From contig NZ_WVHT01000002.1 in assembly GCF_009834875.1 (NCBI RefSeq), positions 372,001-436,000 of the forward strand: a stretch of DNA of 64,000 nt, given 5' to 3'. How positions within the stretch are numbered: the first letter of the stretch is position 1; every line of letters starts with the position of its first letter. Positions 18,344 to 27,223 of this stretch are shown here, one piece after another. The stretch comes from Hufsiella arboris. GTDB lineage: Bacteria > Bacteroidota > Bacteroidia > Sphingobacteriales > Sphingobacteriaceae. The position numbers and the translations under genes are program-made. The notes under the pieces were generated by a model. It had not been told where the DNA came from. It saw only the letters and a program-made list of their open reading frames with translations, and searched no databases.

Positions 18344-19230
18344 AATATTATTACTATTTACTGATTAGCCTGTTTAGCCTTTGTTTTTGTGACGGCTATG
18401 CTCAAACGAATATTGGAACTGGTAACGCGACGATACTCCAGGTCTATGAGTATTATAATCACACAGGAGTGGAATGGGTTCATTTGTTTCGTGTCAAGAA
18501 TTTTGATGCCAATCAGGGCAATTGGGGCAGAAGCGGTGCTGCGGGACGTGTGTATTTTGTTGATTACCAGGGAGAGGGTGGCAGCTATGTGGACTTTTCG
18601 TTTCCGCAGTCGTTAAATTCCTCACAAAAGCCGGTACTGCTTCTGAATGGAAATTCAGCGGATAACTTCAGCTGGTATGTTTATCAGTCTTCCTATGGGC
18701 CGGGCCAGGAGTATTATGATTTTTATTTGAAAATGCCGGCCTGGCACGTTGGACTGACTTTCCTGCTGCGGGATTATGACTGCAGTCCTTTTTTTGCTTC
18801 GGAGACTCCGCCGGCAACAGGTTTAGTTTGGAGTTCGCAAGGCAACCAGGAGTCTGTTTCTTTTTTTAGAGGTGATGGTTCTATCGGGCTAGGCACGCTG
18901 AAGCCGGGGGAGAAACTCTCAGTTAACGGAAAGATTCGGGCTAAAGAAATGAAGGTGGAAGCGGAGAATTGGCCGGACTATGTCTTTGGAGATTCTTACC
19001 AGAAGCCTTCGCTGTCTTCGGTTGAGGACTATTTGAAGGCTGAACGGCATTTACCGGGTATACCTTCAGCAGCGGATGTAGGACGGGATGGCGTTTCGCT
19101 GGGTGATATGAATGCCCGGTTGTTGAAAAAGGTTGAGGAACTAACTTTATACCTGATTGAGCAGGATAAACGAATTAAGCAGCTGGAAGCGAAGGGTTCG
19201 GGTGCTTCTGCGGGTAGGCGCAGCCATTGA
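18340..19230 (+). CDS. Secreted tail-fibre-like cassette protein 7
   Basis: The 296-residue protein has a signal peptide ending GYAQ and an aromatic-rich N-terminal domain of about 165 residues unlike the other members. A single GLGTLKP motif precedes the C-terminal module (KVEAENWPDYVF, HLPGIPSA, LKKVEELTLY) and a short coiled coil. It overlaps the previous gene by 4 bases and lies 23 bases before a lipoprotein gene of the same operon. Confidence 0.8.
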   Translation: MKYYYYLLISLFSLCFCDGYAQTNIGTGNATILQVYEYYNHTGVEWVHLFRVKNFDANQGNWGRSGAAGRVYFVDYQGEGGSYVDFSFPQSLNSSQKPVLLLNGNSADNFSWYVYQSSYGPGQEYYDFYLKMPAWHVGLTFLLRDYDCSPFFASETPPATGLVWSSQGNQESVSFFRGDGSIGLGTLKPGEKLSVNGKIRAKEMKVEAENWPDYVFGDSYQKPSLSSVEDYLKAERHLPGIPSAADVGRDGVSLGDMNARLLKKVEELTLYLIEQDKRIKQLEAKGSGASAGRRSH

Positions 19231-19253
19231 TCGATGTAAAAGAACATATATAT

Positions 19254-20192
19254 ATGAAGAAGTTTGTTTGGATGATTTTTCTAAGTTTTTTGATGGTTTC
19301 GTGCAAGGAATTTATCGAACCGTCGATCTCGGGCAGGAAGGTTGGACTCCTGGCACCCGCTGATAGCACGGTTAGCGGAACATATAATCAAACGTTCTGG
19401 TGGAACCAGGTGGAGGATGCGCTCAATTACCGTTTACAGATCGTTGCACCGTCTTTTGATAAGGTAAGCCGCCTGGTGATGGATACGGTAGTTTCGTCGA
19501 ACAAATTTTCTTTTACACTGGAACCAGGGATTTACCAGTGGCGTGTCAGGGCTGAAAACGGAAGCAGTAAAACGGGCTATAGCGCGGCGTCGCTGACGGT
19601 GTTTTCTTCGGCGATCAGTAACCAGCAGGTGCAGCTGCGCAGCCCGCAGGACGGATTTCTTACTAATGCGGCTTCGCAGATATTTCAGTGGGATAAAATG
19701 TACGGGGCCAGCCGCTACCGGTTTCAATTGGATACCAATAATTTTAAAGATGAAAATAACCTGGTGGCCGATGAAAAGGTATCCGGTCCGGAGTCTTCGT
19801 TTTTGTTCACTAAAGATGGCCATTATCAATGGAGGGTACGGGCGGAATCGGATACGGCGCAATCCAAATGGTCGACGGTCTATAAAATTGGTTTTGATAA
19901 TACCTCACCGCAGCTTGTTTCACTGTTAAATCCTGCAGACAAGGCTGTGGTCGGTAAGCCGGCGAAATTGTCGTGGGAGGTTATAGCAGATGCGAAATCT
20001 TATGAGCTGTATGTCTATAAGAGTGATTCAGTTAGCTTATACAGCGCAACTTTTCCTGTTATTCAATCCGGGACGTCTTATTCTTTTACAGAAGGTGCGT
20101 CCGGCGAGACGGTTTTTTGGAAGGTTCGCGCCGTGGATGCCGTTGGGAATAAAGGGGTGTTTAGCCCGTTGCGAAGTTTTAGTATTCAGTAA
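19254..20192 (+). CDS. Outer-membrane lipoprotein with three FN3/Ig-like repeats
   Basis: The protein has about 312 residues from the ATG at 19254. An ATG at 19227 would precede a hydrophilic stretch. The lipobox is LMVSC. Three repeats of about 90 residues share an AxxYRxQ...YxWRVRA pattern (QWRVRAENG, QWRVRAESD, WKVRAVDAVG), typical of fibronectin III or Ig-like folds. Its position between a cassette gene and the GspC-like gene suggests a part of the machine, for example a surface or secretin-associated lipoprotein. That role is inference. Confidence 0.7.
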   Translation: MKKFVWMIFLSFLMVSCKEFIEPSISGRKVGLLAPADSTVSGTYNQTFWWNQVEDALNYRLQIVAPSFDKVSRLVMDTVVSSNKFSFTLEPGIYQWRVRAENGSSKTGYSAASLTVFSSAISNQQVQLRSPQDGFLTNAASQIFQWDKMYGASRYRFQLDTNNFKDENNLVADEKVSGPESSFLFTKDGHYQWRVRAESDTAQSKWSTVYKIGFDNTSPQLVSLLNPADKAVVGKPAKLSWEVIADAKSYELYVYKSDSVSLYSATFPVIQSGTSYSFTEGASGETVFWKVRAVDAVGNKGVFSPLRSFSIQ

Positions 20193-20193
20193 A

Positions 20194-20694
20194 TTGAAAA
20201 AAAAGCAGTTGACTTATCTGTTGCTCCTGGCTGTTCTGGGAATATGGGGGATTATCATTTACCGGCTGATTTTCAGTGGGCAGGACGAGCTGTTACCAGT
20301 GCCTGGTGTTGGGCCAGGGGTGCAGGCGGCGTTTCTGTCGGATAAAGACTTTGTTTCGGATACCGCCAGGCTTTGGCTGAATTACCCGGATCCGTTTACA
20401 GGGGAAACCGGTGCAATAGCTGATAAGTCAGTCAGCACCGTTGTACCGGAAAAGCAAGTTATGCTTCAGGCACCTGTTGTACGTAAACCAGTGGTAAGCT
20501 GGCCTATGATGTCGTATAATGGTTTTGTAGTGCGACAGGCATCCCACCAGTTGATCGCGCTGTTGACAATCAGCGGGCAGGAAAAATTGTTGGCCGAAGG
20601 CGAGCGGTTTGCCGGAGTGGAGATCGTAAGGAACTTTAAAGACTCCCTCAAGGTACGTTATGCCGGGGAAACAAAATATGTTAAACTTAGATAA
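20194..20694 (+). CDS. GspC/PilP-like inner-membrane protein
   Basis: The protein has about 166 residues, using a TTG start 1 base after the previous stop. The longer frame from 19990 overlaps the lipoprotein gene and is unlikely. A single N-terminal membrane helix (LLLLAVLGIWGIIIYRLIF) is followed by a proline-rich linker and a small C-terminal beta domain (ISGQEKLLAEGERF, then VRYAGETKYVKL). This is the plan of GspC HR or PilP domains, which join the platform to the secretin. The gene neighbourhood supports it, but similarity is weak. Confidence 0.6.
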   Translation: MKKKQLTYLLLLAVLGIWGIIIYRLIFSGQDELLPVPGVGPGVQAAFLSDKDFVSDTARLWLNYPDPFTGETGAIADKSVSTVVPEKQVMLQAPVVRKPVVSWPMMSYNGFVVRQASHQLIALLTISGQEKLLAEGERFAGVEIVRNFKDSLKVRYAGETKYVKLR

Positions 20695-20696
20695 AG

Positions 20697-21311
20697 ATGA
20701 AACGAGCTGTTTATTGCGTTTTGCTGGCTGTTTTCTGCGGGGACGCTTTGGCCCAGGACTTAAAAAATTTAGTGCCTCACAGGGTAACGGTCAATTATCC
20801 GGAACATGTGGTGACTGCTGAAGTTAATCCGGTGGAACACCGGGTTAAAACAGAGCTTGACCGTTTTTATTTCTGGTACGCAGGGAATTCGATCCAGCAA
20901 ACGCAGGGCGGGTTTAGCGGCAAGCTGCTGAACGGGAAGTACGTGGATATATATTTGACCAAGAATTTGCGGGAAAGTGGCTTTTTTAAAGATGGGCTGA
21001 AATCAGGAAACTGGATGAACTGGTATGAGAACGGCAGGCTTAAGGACCTGGTGGGTTACGTTGGTGGATTGAAGGAAAAACGTTATTTCAGGTATGATAC
21101 TGCAGGTATAATGGTGGAATCGGGTGTTTATAAGGCGGGAAAGCTGAATGGTAAGCAGGTGGTTTTTGAGGGTGGTAAACAAACAATCACAATGTACAAA
21201 GCTGGCAAGGCACAGCAGCCCAAGGTTAAAAAGAAGAATATAAGTTTATTCAACCGCCTGATGAAAAAGGCAGGCTCATACTTCAAAAAGAATAAAGCGC
21301 AAGGAGCTTAG
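20697..21311 (+). CDS. Secreted MORN/YwqK-like repeat protein
   Basis: The 204-residue protein has a signal peptide ending ALAQ. Residues ~75-160 carry MORN-like repeats (GSGFF-type units such as ESGFFKDGLKSGNW, WYENGRLKDLVGY and ESGVYKAGKLNGK), as in YwqK-type proteins. The tail is strongly basic (KVKKKNISL, KKNKA). It is the last gene before a terminator-like hairpin and so closes the secretion operon proper. Function is not known. MORN-like repeats bind surfaces or ligands in other proteins. Confidence 0.65.
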   Translation: MKRAVYCVLLAVFCGDALAQDLKNLVPHRVTVNYPEHVVTAEVNPVEHRVKTELDRFYFWYAGNSIQQTQGGFSGKLLNGKYVDIYLTKNLRESGFFKDGLKSGNWMNWYENGRLKDLVGYVGGLKEKRYFRYDTAGIMVESGVYKAGKLNGKQVVFEGGKQTITMYKAGKAQQPKVKKKNISLFNRLMKKAGSYFKKNKAQGA

Positions 21312-21361
21312 GTTTTTATTAACGTCGGAATAAGTTTAAAGATTTTTGTCATTCAAATGGA

Positions 21362-21402
21362 GCCGCACTGTCAGTTAATGGCAGCGTGGCTTTTTATTTT
21401 TG
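21362..21402 (+). terminator. Terminator of the secretion operon (hairpin copy B)
   Basis: A 12-bp stem with one mismatch (arms 21362-21373 and 21379-21390, GCCGCACTGTCA with TGGCAGCGTGGC) precedes TTTTTATTTTTG. This is a good Rho-independent terminator. Its right arm and T run resemble those at 23413-23449. Confidence 0.75.
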
Positions 21403-21423
21403 ACGGTATTAAATAGTTGTTTA

Positions 21424-22308
21424 ATGAAGAAGCTTTTACTTTCTGTTCCATTTGTTTTTTTCTTGCTCCATTTTGCAGAGGCGCAGAATTCACCTTTATT
21501 GATCTGGGGAGCGGGTTTAGACGGCTCTATGTACCAGGCATCAGGTATTTATTCAACATCAGCTGGTTTGTTACTGGAGGCACCGTTATTAGCTGATAAT
21601 TCTAAGACGCCTATCGAACTTAACTGGAGGGGAAGCGGCAGCTCGCCGTTTAAGATTTTACCTAATGGAAATATCGGTATGGGTACAAGTTCCCCTGCTG
21701 TCAAGCTGGATATGAAGGGGGATGGGGATGTTGTTTCCGTAAGAATTGCTCAAAATTCGGAAGTGCCCCATTTTGGATTGGAATTTGGTCAGAAGTCAAA
21801 TCTGGATGACTTTATATCGGGCAGCGGACGGAATCTTCAGGTAACTTCCGGTTGGGGTAATACTTTGCTGTTAGGATCACCTGAGTTCAATCAGTATGGT
21901 GGAAAGGTGATAATTCCGGGCGGCAATGTTGGGATTGGAACTTTGAACCCTGATGCAAAGCTGGCGGTGAAAGGTACCTTGCATGCAAGTGAAGTAAAGG
22001 TAGATCTCTACGTGCCAGTTCCGGATTATGTGTTTAACGAGGACTATGACTTAAGGCCCCTGGCCAGCGTCAGATCCTATATCGATGCAAATAGGCATCT
22101 CCCAGAGATTCCTTCGGCTGCCGAAATCGAGAAGAACGGGATGAACGTCGGTGAAATGAATATGCTTTTGTTAAAAAAGGTGGAGGAACTTACGCTCTAT
22201 GTACTGGAGTTGAAGAAAGAGAATGAAGATCAGAACAAGAAGATCCTACAACAGAATCAAAAGATCAAATTACTGGGAGATAGTATCGTAAAAAACAATA
22301 TTAACTAA
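21424..22308 (+). CDS. Secreted tail-fibre-like cassette protein 8
   Basis: The protein has about 294 residues from the ATG at 21424, which begins a normal signal peptide ending AEAQ. The ATG at 21400 lies in the terminator tail. GMGTSSP and GIGTLNP motifs are followed by the KVD-VP-PDYVF-type module, HLPEIPSA and LKKVEELTLY, then a long coiled coil. This is the first gene of the second, cassette-only block downstream of the operon terminator. Confidence 0.8.
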   Translation: MKKLLLSVPFVFFLLHFAEAQNSPLLIWGAGLDGSMYQASGIYSTSAGLLLEAPLLADNSKTPIELNWRGSGSSPFKILPNGNIGMGTSSPAVKLDMKGDGDVVSVRIAQNSEVPHFGLEFGQKSNLDDFISGSGRNLQVTSGWGNTLLLGSPEFNQYGGKVIIPGGNVGIGTLNPDAKLAVKGTLHASEVKVDLYVPVPDYVFNEDYDLRPLASVRSYIDANRHLPEIPSAAEIEKNGMNVGEMNMLLLKKVEELTLYVLELKKENEDQNKKILQQNQKIKLLGDSIVKNNIN

Positions 22309-22470
22309 GTTGTTTAACTAACCATTAGACGAAATCCTCTTTCGGACTCCATTTCTAGTTTGTTGGTGCTAATAATTAGTGATCGCGCAAACTCAGTATC
22401 AAATGCTAAAGAAAAAAAGAAACTTGTTGAGTAAGTAGCAGAGCTTATGTATCAACTTAATATACCATAA

Positions 22471-23385
22471 ATGAAGAAACTTTTGACAATCGGATGTCTG
22501 GTAATCCTGATTAATGTTCAAGCGACGGCGCAAAAGATTCAAGCGACGGTTGGCGCGGGTGCGCATCTTTTAAAAACGATTGATTGGTCCGTTTACGCAA
22601 CTAACCCAATTTCAGTGGAAAACCTCGACGGCACCAATCGTCATTTTTATAGTGGCGCTGTAAGGCCTGCCAATCTAAACGCGATGAATGTACCAGGAAT
22701 CGATCTGGATTTTCCTCAAAATACAGCGGTTTGGGTTTACGTTGTTAAGCCCCGCACGCTGGTTGTAAATGCTCCTAATGCCGTTGCCACGGTAACTTCC
22801 GGGCCTCACCTAATTAATACGATTGATTGGTCGCCGTTTTCAAATGTAAGATTGTTGGTTGAAGAAATGGATGGACGTAATCAGCATGTTTACCAAGCTA
22901 CAGGCGTAAGGCCTTTTAATCCAAACGCATTAATGGTGGAAAGCCTCGATAATGACTTCGAACAGGGAACGCAGGTTAGGGTTTATAACTGCGATGAGGC
23001 GATAATAAGCCTGAATGGAAATTTTGGAATAGCAACCAATAATCCAACTGAAAAATTAGCCGTAAATGGAAAAATCAGGGCAAAAGAAATCAGAGTGGAA
23101 GCTTCTCCCTGGCCGGATTATATCTTCGGGGACAAGTACCCTCTTTCCTCATTAGCTGAAGTAGGGGAATATGTAAAGATGTATAAACACCTGCCGGAGA
23201 TACCTTCTGCCAAACACGTTGAAGTAAACGGTATTAATGTGGGGGAGATGAATGCCTTACTATTGAAAAAAATCGAGGAGTTAACGCTCTACCTGATCGA
23301 CATGAAAAAGCAGGTCGATAGTCAAAGAATCAGCATTAATCAGCAAGCTGAAAAGATCCGGCAATTGGAAGGCAACAATCCTTAG
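22471..23385 (+). CDS. Secreted cassette protein 9 with duplicated N-terminal domain
   Basis: The 304-residue protein has a signal peptide ending ATAQ. The N-terminal half is a tandem repeat of about 75 residues (HLLKTIDWS...NLDGTNRH and HLINTIDWS...EMDGRNQH), a domain not found in the other members. The GxGT motif is degenerate (GIATNNP). The C-terminal module is of the RVEASPWPDY type with LPEIPSA and LKKIEELTLY. The 162-base spacer upstream shows no hairpin of the recurrent kind. Confidence 0.8.
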   Translation: MKKLLTIGCLVILINVQATAQKIQATVGAGAHLLKTIDWSVYATNPISVENLDGTNRHFYSGAVRPANLNAMNVPGIDLDFPQNTAVWVYVVKPRTLVVNAPNAVATVTSGPHLINTIDWSPFSNVRLLVEEMDGRNQHVYQATGVRPFNPNALMVESLDNDFEQGTQVRVYNCDEAIISLNGNFGIATNNPTEKLAVNGKIRAKEIRVEASPWPDYIFGDKYPLSSLAEVGEYVKMYKHLPEIPSAKHVEVNGINVGEMNALLLKKIEELTLYLIDMKKQVDSQRISINQQAEKIRQLEGNNP

Positions 23386-23412
23386 GTCCCGCAGAAAAGT
23401 TTTTCAATATTT

Positions 23413-23449
23413 CTCACAATGACGTTAAATGGCAGTGTGGGTTTTTATT
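23413..23449 (+). terminator. Recurrent hairpin with T run (copy C)
   Basis: An imperfect stem (CACAATGAC near 23415-23423 with GGCAGTGTGG at 23431-23440) is followed by GTTTTTATTTT. The 3' arm and T run are close to copy B at 21362. It probably ends the transcript of cassette gene 9. Confidence 0.55.
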
Positions 23450-23573
23450 TTCAGCCGGTTAAAAGCATAATTTGTCTAACAAGCCGGCTTAATGAGAACT
23501 TTTTCTTATCCGCAGGATCGGCAGTTACAGGCTTGTCTGCCGATATTAAAAATAGAAAACGCTAAACAATCAC

Positions 23574-24449
23574 ATGAAACGATTAATCACTTTTCTTTCT
23601 ATCGGTCTTGGTTTACTGGCCGCCAGATCTACGCAGGCGCAGCCTTATACCTTCGATTCGAGCTTTTCTGTCTCGTTTCCGGATGGTGTAGCGAATCAGG
23701 TAGCTTACATCAACTTTCCTACTTATCATTATTGGGGCAACATCGAAGTTTCAATTACAGGCGGCTACAATTACCAAAACACAAAAGGGCTGGTCAGTAA
23801 ACGCTATATGCTTATCAAGAATGCCGGAACTCCTGATTATTTTGATCAACAGACGGAAGTATTGGCTGCCTCGGGTAATATGGCCAATCAATGGGCGTTG
23901 GGCGATTTTGACGCCCAGAACTTTCGCATACCCATTTACCACCTAACCAATACAGGCAACCTGATTACCGTCAAAATAGCAGGTACGCTCATTTATGCCG
24001 AGGCTGTAGACGCCATAAAGCGGTCTTTGGCTGTTGCATCACCTGTCGTTGTTCCAAACCAGGCTACTCGTCAATATATGTCCATTCAGCAGGAAAGGGT
24101 AGGTATCGGAACGTTTTCACCGGATGCAAGGCTCACCGTCGCGGGAACCGTTCATGCTAAGGAGGTCCGGGTTGATCAGAATATACCGGTTCCCGATTAT
24201 GTTTTTGAAGATAACTACATGCTGCCGGAGTTAAGTAGTATTAAAGACTACGTGCGGCAAAATCATCATTTGCCTGAGATTCCTTCTGCTGCGCAGATTG
24301 CTAAAGAAGGAATCACGGTCGGCGAAATGAATATGAAACTGCTTAAAAAAGTCGAAGAGCTAACCCTTTACCTGATCAGTCAGCAGGACGACATTAAAAG
24401 TCTTCGGGAAACTGTTAAATGCTTGGAAGATCAACTGTCCCGGAAATAA
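23574..24449 (+). CDS. Secreted tail-fibre-like cassette protein 10
   Basis: The 291-residue protein has a signal peptide ending TQAQ and an N-terminal domain rich in aromatic and Asn/Gln residues (to ~165), reminiscent of phage-tail receptor-binding shafts though not recognised. One GIGTFSP motif precedes the module (RVDQNIPVPDYVF, HLPEIPSA, LKKVEELTLY) and a coiled coil. Its own promoter region probably lies in the 190-base spacer after hairpin C. Confidence 0.8.
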   Translation: MKRLITFLSIGLGLLAARSTQAQPYTFDSSFSVSFPDGVANQVAYINFPTYHYWGNIEVSITGGYNYQNTKGLVSKRYMLIKNAGTPDYFDQQTEVLAASGNMANQWALGDFDAQNFRIPIYHLTNTGNLITVKIAGTLIYAEAVDAIKRSLAVASPVVVPNQATRQYMSIQQERVGIGTFSPDARLTVAGTVHAKEVRVDQNIPVPDYVFEDNYMLPELSSIKDYVRQNHHLPEIPSAAQIAKEGITVGEMNMKLLKKVEELTLYLISQQDDIKSLRETVKCLEDQLSRK

Positions 24450-24499
24450 ATAGGCTGCTGTAAATGGAGTAAATACTTAAGAACTTTTAGTTAAATACA

Positions 24500-25417
24500 A
24501 TGAGAAAATTTTTTTTACTGTTCATTTGTTGCGCCGGCTTTATCGATTTATCTGCGCAAACGCTCACAGAATCAAAGGGTTACCAGGTTATTGATATCGG
24601 CAACAACAGCCAGGGTGATTATACCTATTCCCTGATCTTACTACATGAGATTTATAACGGTACGCTTCTGGATTTTAATAACGTTGTGGGTACATTAACC
24701 GCTTTCCGAGGTAACTCGGTGTCTTTTAACCGGATGAGTGTCGCGACAATTTCTAGCATGTCGGCTTATGGCGGTGTTTCGGCTACTCTCCAGTCCTCAA
24801 CCACGGACAATCACTGGAAACTAAAGACCTGTATATATCAGGGTAAGAAATACATGGCGCTGGATGTACCTTACAGCCCTGCATTTCATGATTACGGCTA
24901 TCAGTTTGCCGGCTGGGTAAATTCTACCGGTGAAAAATTAAAATGTGTCAATTACCGGGTTAATGGTCAACCGGTGAATCAGAGTATTCTGACAGACATC
25001 CAGGATTACAACCCCAATATGTCCCAGGTAAATAATGTCAGCCAGTTAAGCTTGCTGGGAAGGCTTAACCTGGGCACAGAATCTCCCTTTCAGGATTACT
25101 TGCTTAACGTGAAGGGAAAAATCCACGCGCAGGCAATCAAGGTTGAACTGGAAAATTTCCCGGACTATGTGTTCGACGATAACTACCCCCGGGTGAACCT
25201 TGTTGAACTCGAAGACTATATACGGAAAAATAAACACCTGCCGGAAATTCCTTCAGCGGCACAGGTTGAAAAAGATGGGATCGACTTGGGTAAGCTGAAT
25301 ATGGGTTTATTGAAGAAGATTGAGGAACTGACTCTGCTGCTGATCGAACAGAATAAGCGGCTCGATCAGCAGGACCAGGCAATTAAGGCTTTGTCGAAAA
25401 AAAATAAGATCGATTAA
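24500..25417 (+). CDS. Secreted tail-fibre-like cassette protein 11
   Basis: The 305-residue protein has a signal peptide ending LSAQ. The N-terminal ~185 residues form a unique domain that starts ESKGYQVIDIG. It has a variant motif (NLGTESP) and the module KVELENFPDYVF, HLPEIPSA and LKKIEELTLL, then a coiled coil. It starts 50 bases after the previous gene and is followed by hairpin copy D. Confidence 0.8.
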   Translation: MRKFFLLFICCAGFIDLSAQTLTESKGYQVIDIGNNSQGDYTYSLILLHEIYNGTLLDFNNVVGTLTAFRGNSVSFNRMSVATISSMSAYGGVSATLQSSTTDNHWKLKTCIYQGKKYMALDVPYSPAFHDYGYQFAGWVNSTGEKLKCVNYRVNGQPVNQSILTDIQDYNPNMSQVNNVSQLSLLGRLNLGTESPFQDYLLNVKGKIHAQAIKVELENFPDYVFDDNYPRVNLVELEDYIRKNKHLPEIPSAAQVEKDGIDLGKLNMGLLKKIEELTLLLIEQNKRLDQQDQAIKALSKKNKID

Positions 25418-25418
25418 T

Positions 25419-25445
25419 CTCCACTGCCACCTTGTTGCAGTGGAG
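25419..25445 (+). terminator. CTCCACTGC hairpin (copy D)
   Basis: A perfect 9-bp stem (25419-25427 with 25437-25445) has a 9-base loop. It starts just after the stop of cassette gene 11. No T run follows. It shares the CACTGC core with the other copies. Confidence 0.55.
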
Positions 25446-25489
25446 GTGTAGAACTTGTCTTATAGCCCGTTCAAATAAAATTAAACGTT

Positions 25490-26203
25490 TTCTTTCTCTT
25501 ACTTTTCTGCTCGCTTTCTTTCAGAATATAACGGGATGGAAAAGTGGGAATCAGTATCCTGGAGCCTGCAGCGAAACTCCATATCTATAGCGCGCGGGAT
25601 CTTTCTACGACTACTAACCTGAAATATTTTACGCAGGTACCTGGGGAACTGTAGATTATGCAACAAATTACCAATCGTTTGATATTGCTTCTACAGAGGG
25701 CGGGAAGGTTTTACAGTGGGAGGATATGATGGCGTAGGCATGGGAACGGACCCACTGCATATAGTTCACCTGACCGCCTGTATGTTAGGGGTAATGTGGG
25801 TGTCGTTACTACCGATCCTAAGGGCTATAAGCTGGCAGTCGGCGGCTCTATGGTTGCTGAGTCGGTCAATGTGAAACTTCAGGGTAGCTGGCCGGATTAT
25901 GTGGTTGAGAAAGCTTATCAAGCGCCTTTCATTGTTGGAAGTTGAAAATTATATTAGATCGAACCTGCATTTGCCGGACATTCCTTTGGAAAAGGAACTT
26001 AAAAAACAGGAATCGATATAGTGGAGATGAATGCAAAGCTGTTAAAGAAAATAGAGGAGTTGACACTGTATTTAATTGAAATGGAAAAGGATCTGGCAAG
26101 GCAGCAATCGCTGATCGAAGGGCAGGCTTGTGAAATTAAGAAGCTTAAAAAAAAAATGAAGGTCATATACCCGCGTAATTACAGTTGGGGAGATTCCTTT
26201 TAA
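25490..26203 (+). pseudogene. Decayed cassette gene with several frameshifts
   Basis: Pieces of one family member can be read in changing frames: a GVVTTDPKGYKLAVGG segment near 25798, then VAESVNVKLQGSWPDYVV, a frameshift near 25925, ENYIRSNLHLPDIP, a second break near 25990, and finally MNAKLLKKIEELTLYLIE running to a coiled coil that ends at 26203. The central domain upstream (25500-25740) also has stops. The closest relative by sequence is the gene at 26357, then that at 17024. No full product can be made. Confidence 0.85.
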
Positions 26204-26304
26204 ATCTAGCTGTTTGTGCAAATATCGCTTGCTGAAACGCTAAATCGGGAGCTTGGCGAATGAATTGTTAGATGACGGCTAAGATAAAACGTAAAATAGT
26301 TGTC

Positions 26305-26323
26305 ACTGTCATATCGTGACAGT
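26305..26323 (+). repeat. ACTGTCA hairpin (copy E)
   Basis: ACTGTCA at 26305-26311 pairs with TGACAGT at 26317-26323 across a 5-base loop, in the spacer between the decayed copy and the next intact cassette gene. There is no T run. It belongs to the same CACTGYCA group as copies A to D. Confidence 0.5.
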
Positions 26324-26356
26324 ATGCTATCGGATATTTACGTCAAAGTTCATCTT

Positions 26357-27223
26357 ATGCATAAAATAACCCGTTTAATTATTTTTTTCCTGCTTGCAGG
26401 ATTTCATTTGCAGGCATTTTCGCAGCAGTTTCCGCTCGGAAATACTATTCATTTAGCGGGATGGTATCGCTTAGGGACGCTTTCGTTAACACAGCAGGGC
26501 AATGATGCCCAGATTACCATTGTCGGAGGAAGTGGATATAATGCCACTAATGGGCAAAACGGGGAGTGCCAGATTCATTTTCGGACAAGCAATAATGAGT
26601 CAAATACAAATGGCTTCTTGGCCAGCGGGTATTTTTCCAGTACCGGGTCTTTGAAATTTATTGGCGCTGTCCGGGTAGTTCAACTAAATAACTCCACCTG
26701 GGACTTTTATGCGCTTCTGGCGACTTACACAGGGAATGGGGCCACCTTGTCACTATTGGCTGCCGGAGGTAACTGGACTCCTGGATTTATGATGGCTTCG
26801 CCGCCCGTGGGAGCAGTTTCTTCGGATCTCGATGAAAAACTGACTTATCAGAGCCCGGTTTTCTATTCATATCCGGTATCGATTGGCGTTGCTGACCCGA
26901 AAGGTTATAAGCTTGCCGTGGGAGGAGGTGTAGTTGCGGAATCGGTGAATGTTAAGCTCCAGGCAAATTGGCCAGATTATGTGTTTGACAGCGGTTACCA
27001 GCTCCCTGATTTGTCGGAGGTCGAGAATTTCATTTCTGTTAATAAGCATCTGCCGGATATTCCATCGGAAAATGAAATTAAGACATCTGGGATAGATGTG
27101 GCCGATATAAACACAAGGTTGTTAAAAAAAATAGAAGAGCTTACTTTATACCTCGTCGAGCAGCAAAAAGATATCAAGTCGCTTAGGCGGGAATTAGAGG
27201 TTTTAAAATCTAAAAGCAAATGA
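26357..27223 (+). CDS. Secreted tail-fibre-like cassette protein 12
   Basis: The protein has about 288 residues from the ATG at 26357, giving a signal peptide ending AFSQ. The frame is open from 26300, but that extension overlaps hairpin E. The N-terminal domain has Asn- and Gly-rich beta segments. The variant motif GVADPKGYKLAVGG and VNVKLQANWPDYVF place it in the KLQ-type C-terminal subtype. HLPDIPSE and LKKIEELTLY follow, then a coiled coil. It overlaps the next gene by 4 bases. Confidence 0.8.
   Translation: MHKITRLIIFFLLAGFHLQAFSQQFPLGNTIHLAGWYRLGTLSLTQQGNDAQITIVGGSGYNATNGQNGECQIHFRTSNNESNTNGFLASGYFSSTGSLKFIGAVRVVQLNNSTWDFYALLATYTGNGATLSLLAAGGNWTPGFMMASPPVGAVSSDLDEKLTYQSPVFYSYPVSIGVADPKGYKLAVGGGVVAESVNVKLQANWPDYVFDSGYQLPDLSEVENFISVNKHLPDIPSENEIKTSGIDVADINTRLLKKIEELTLYLVEQQKDIKSLRRELEVLKSKSK

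Noticed and set aside
19990-20193. Longer N terminus for the GspC-like protein
   Set aside because: It lies within the lipoprotein gene in another frame; the TTG at 20194 gives a normal membrane-anchor start.
1871-21311. Type IV pilus locus
   Set aside because: Only one ATPase, no PilT-like retraction gene, and a GspK/I/J-like tip set; T2SS fits better, though the GspL/M/C calls are weak.
9805-26323. Integron-like attC sites for the recurrent hairpins
   Set aside because: No integron integrase nearby, hairpins lack attC structure, and some look like plain terminators.
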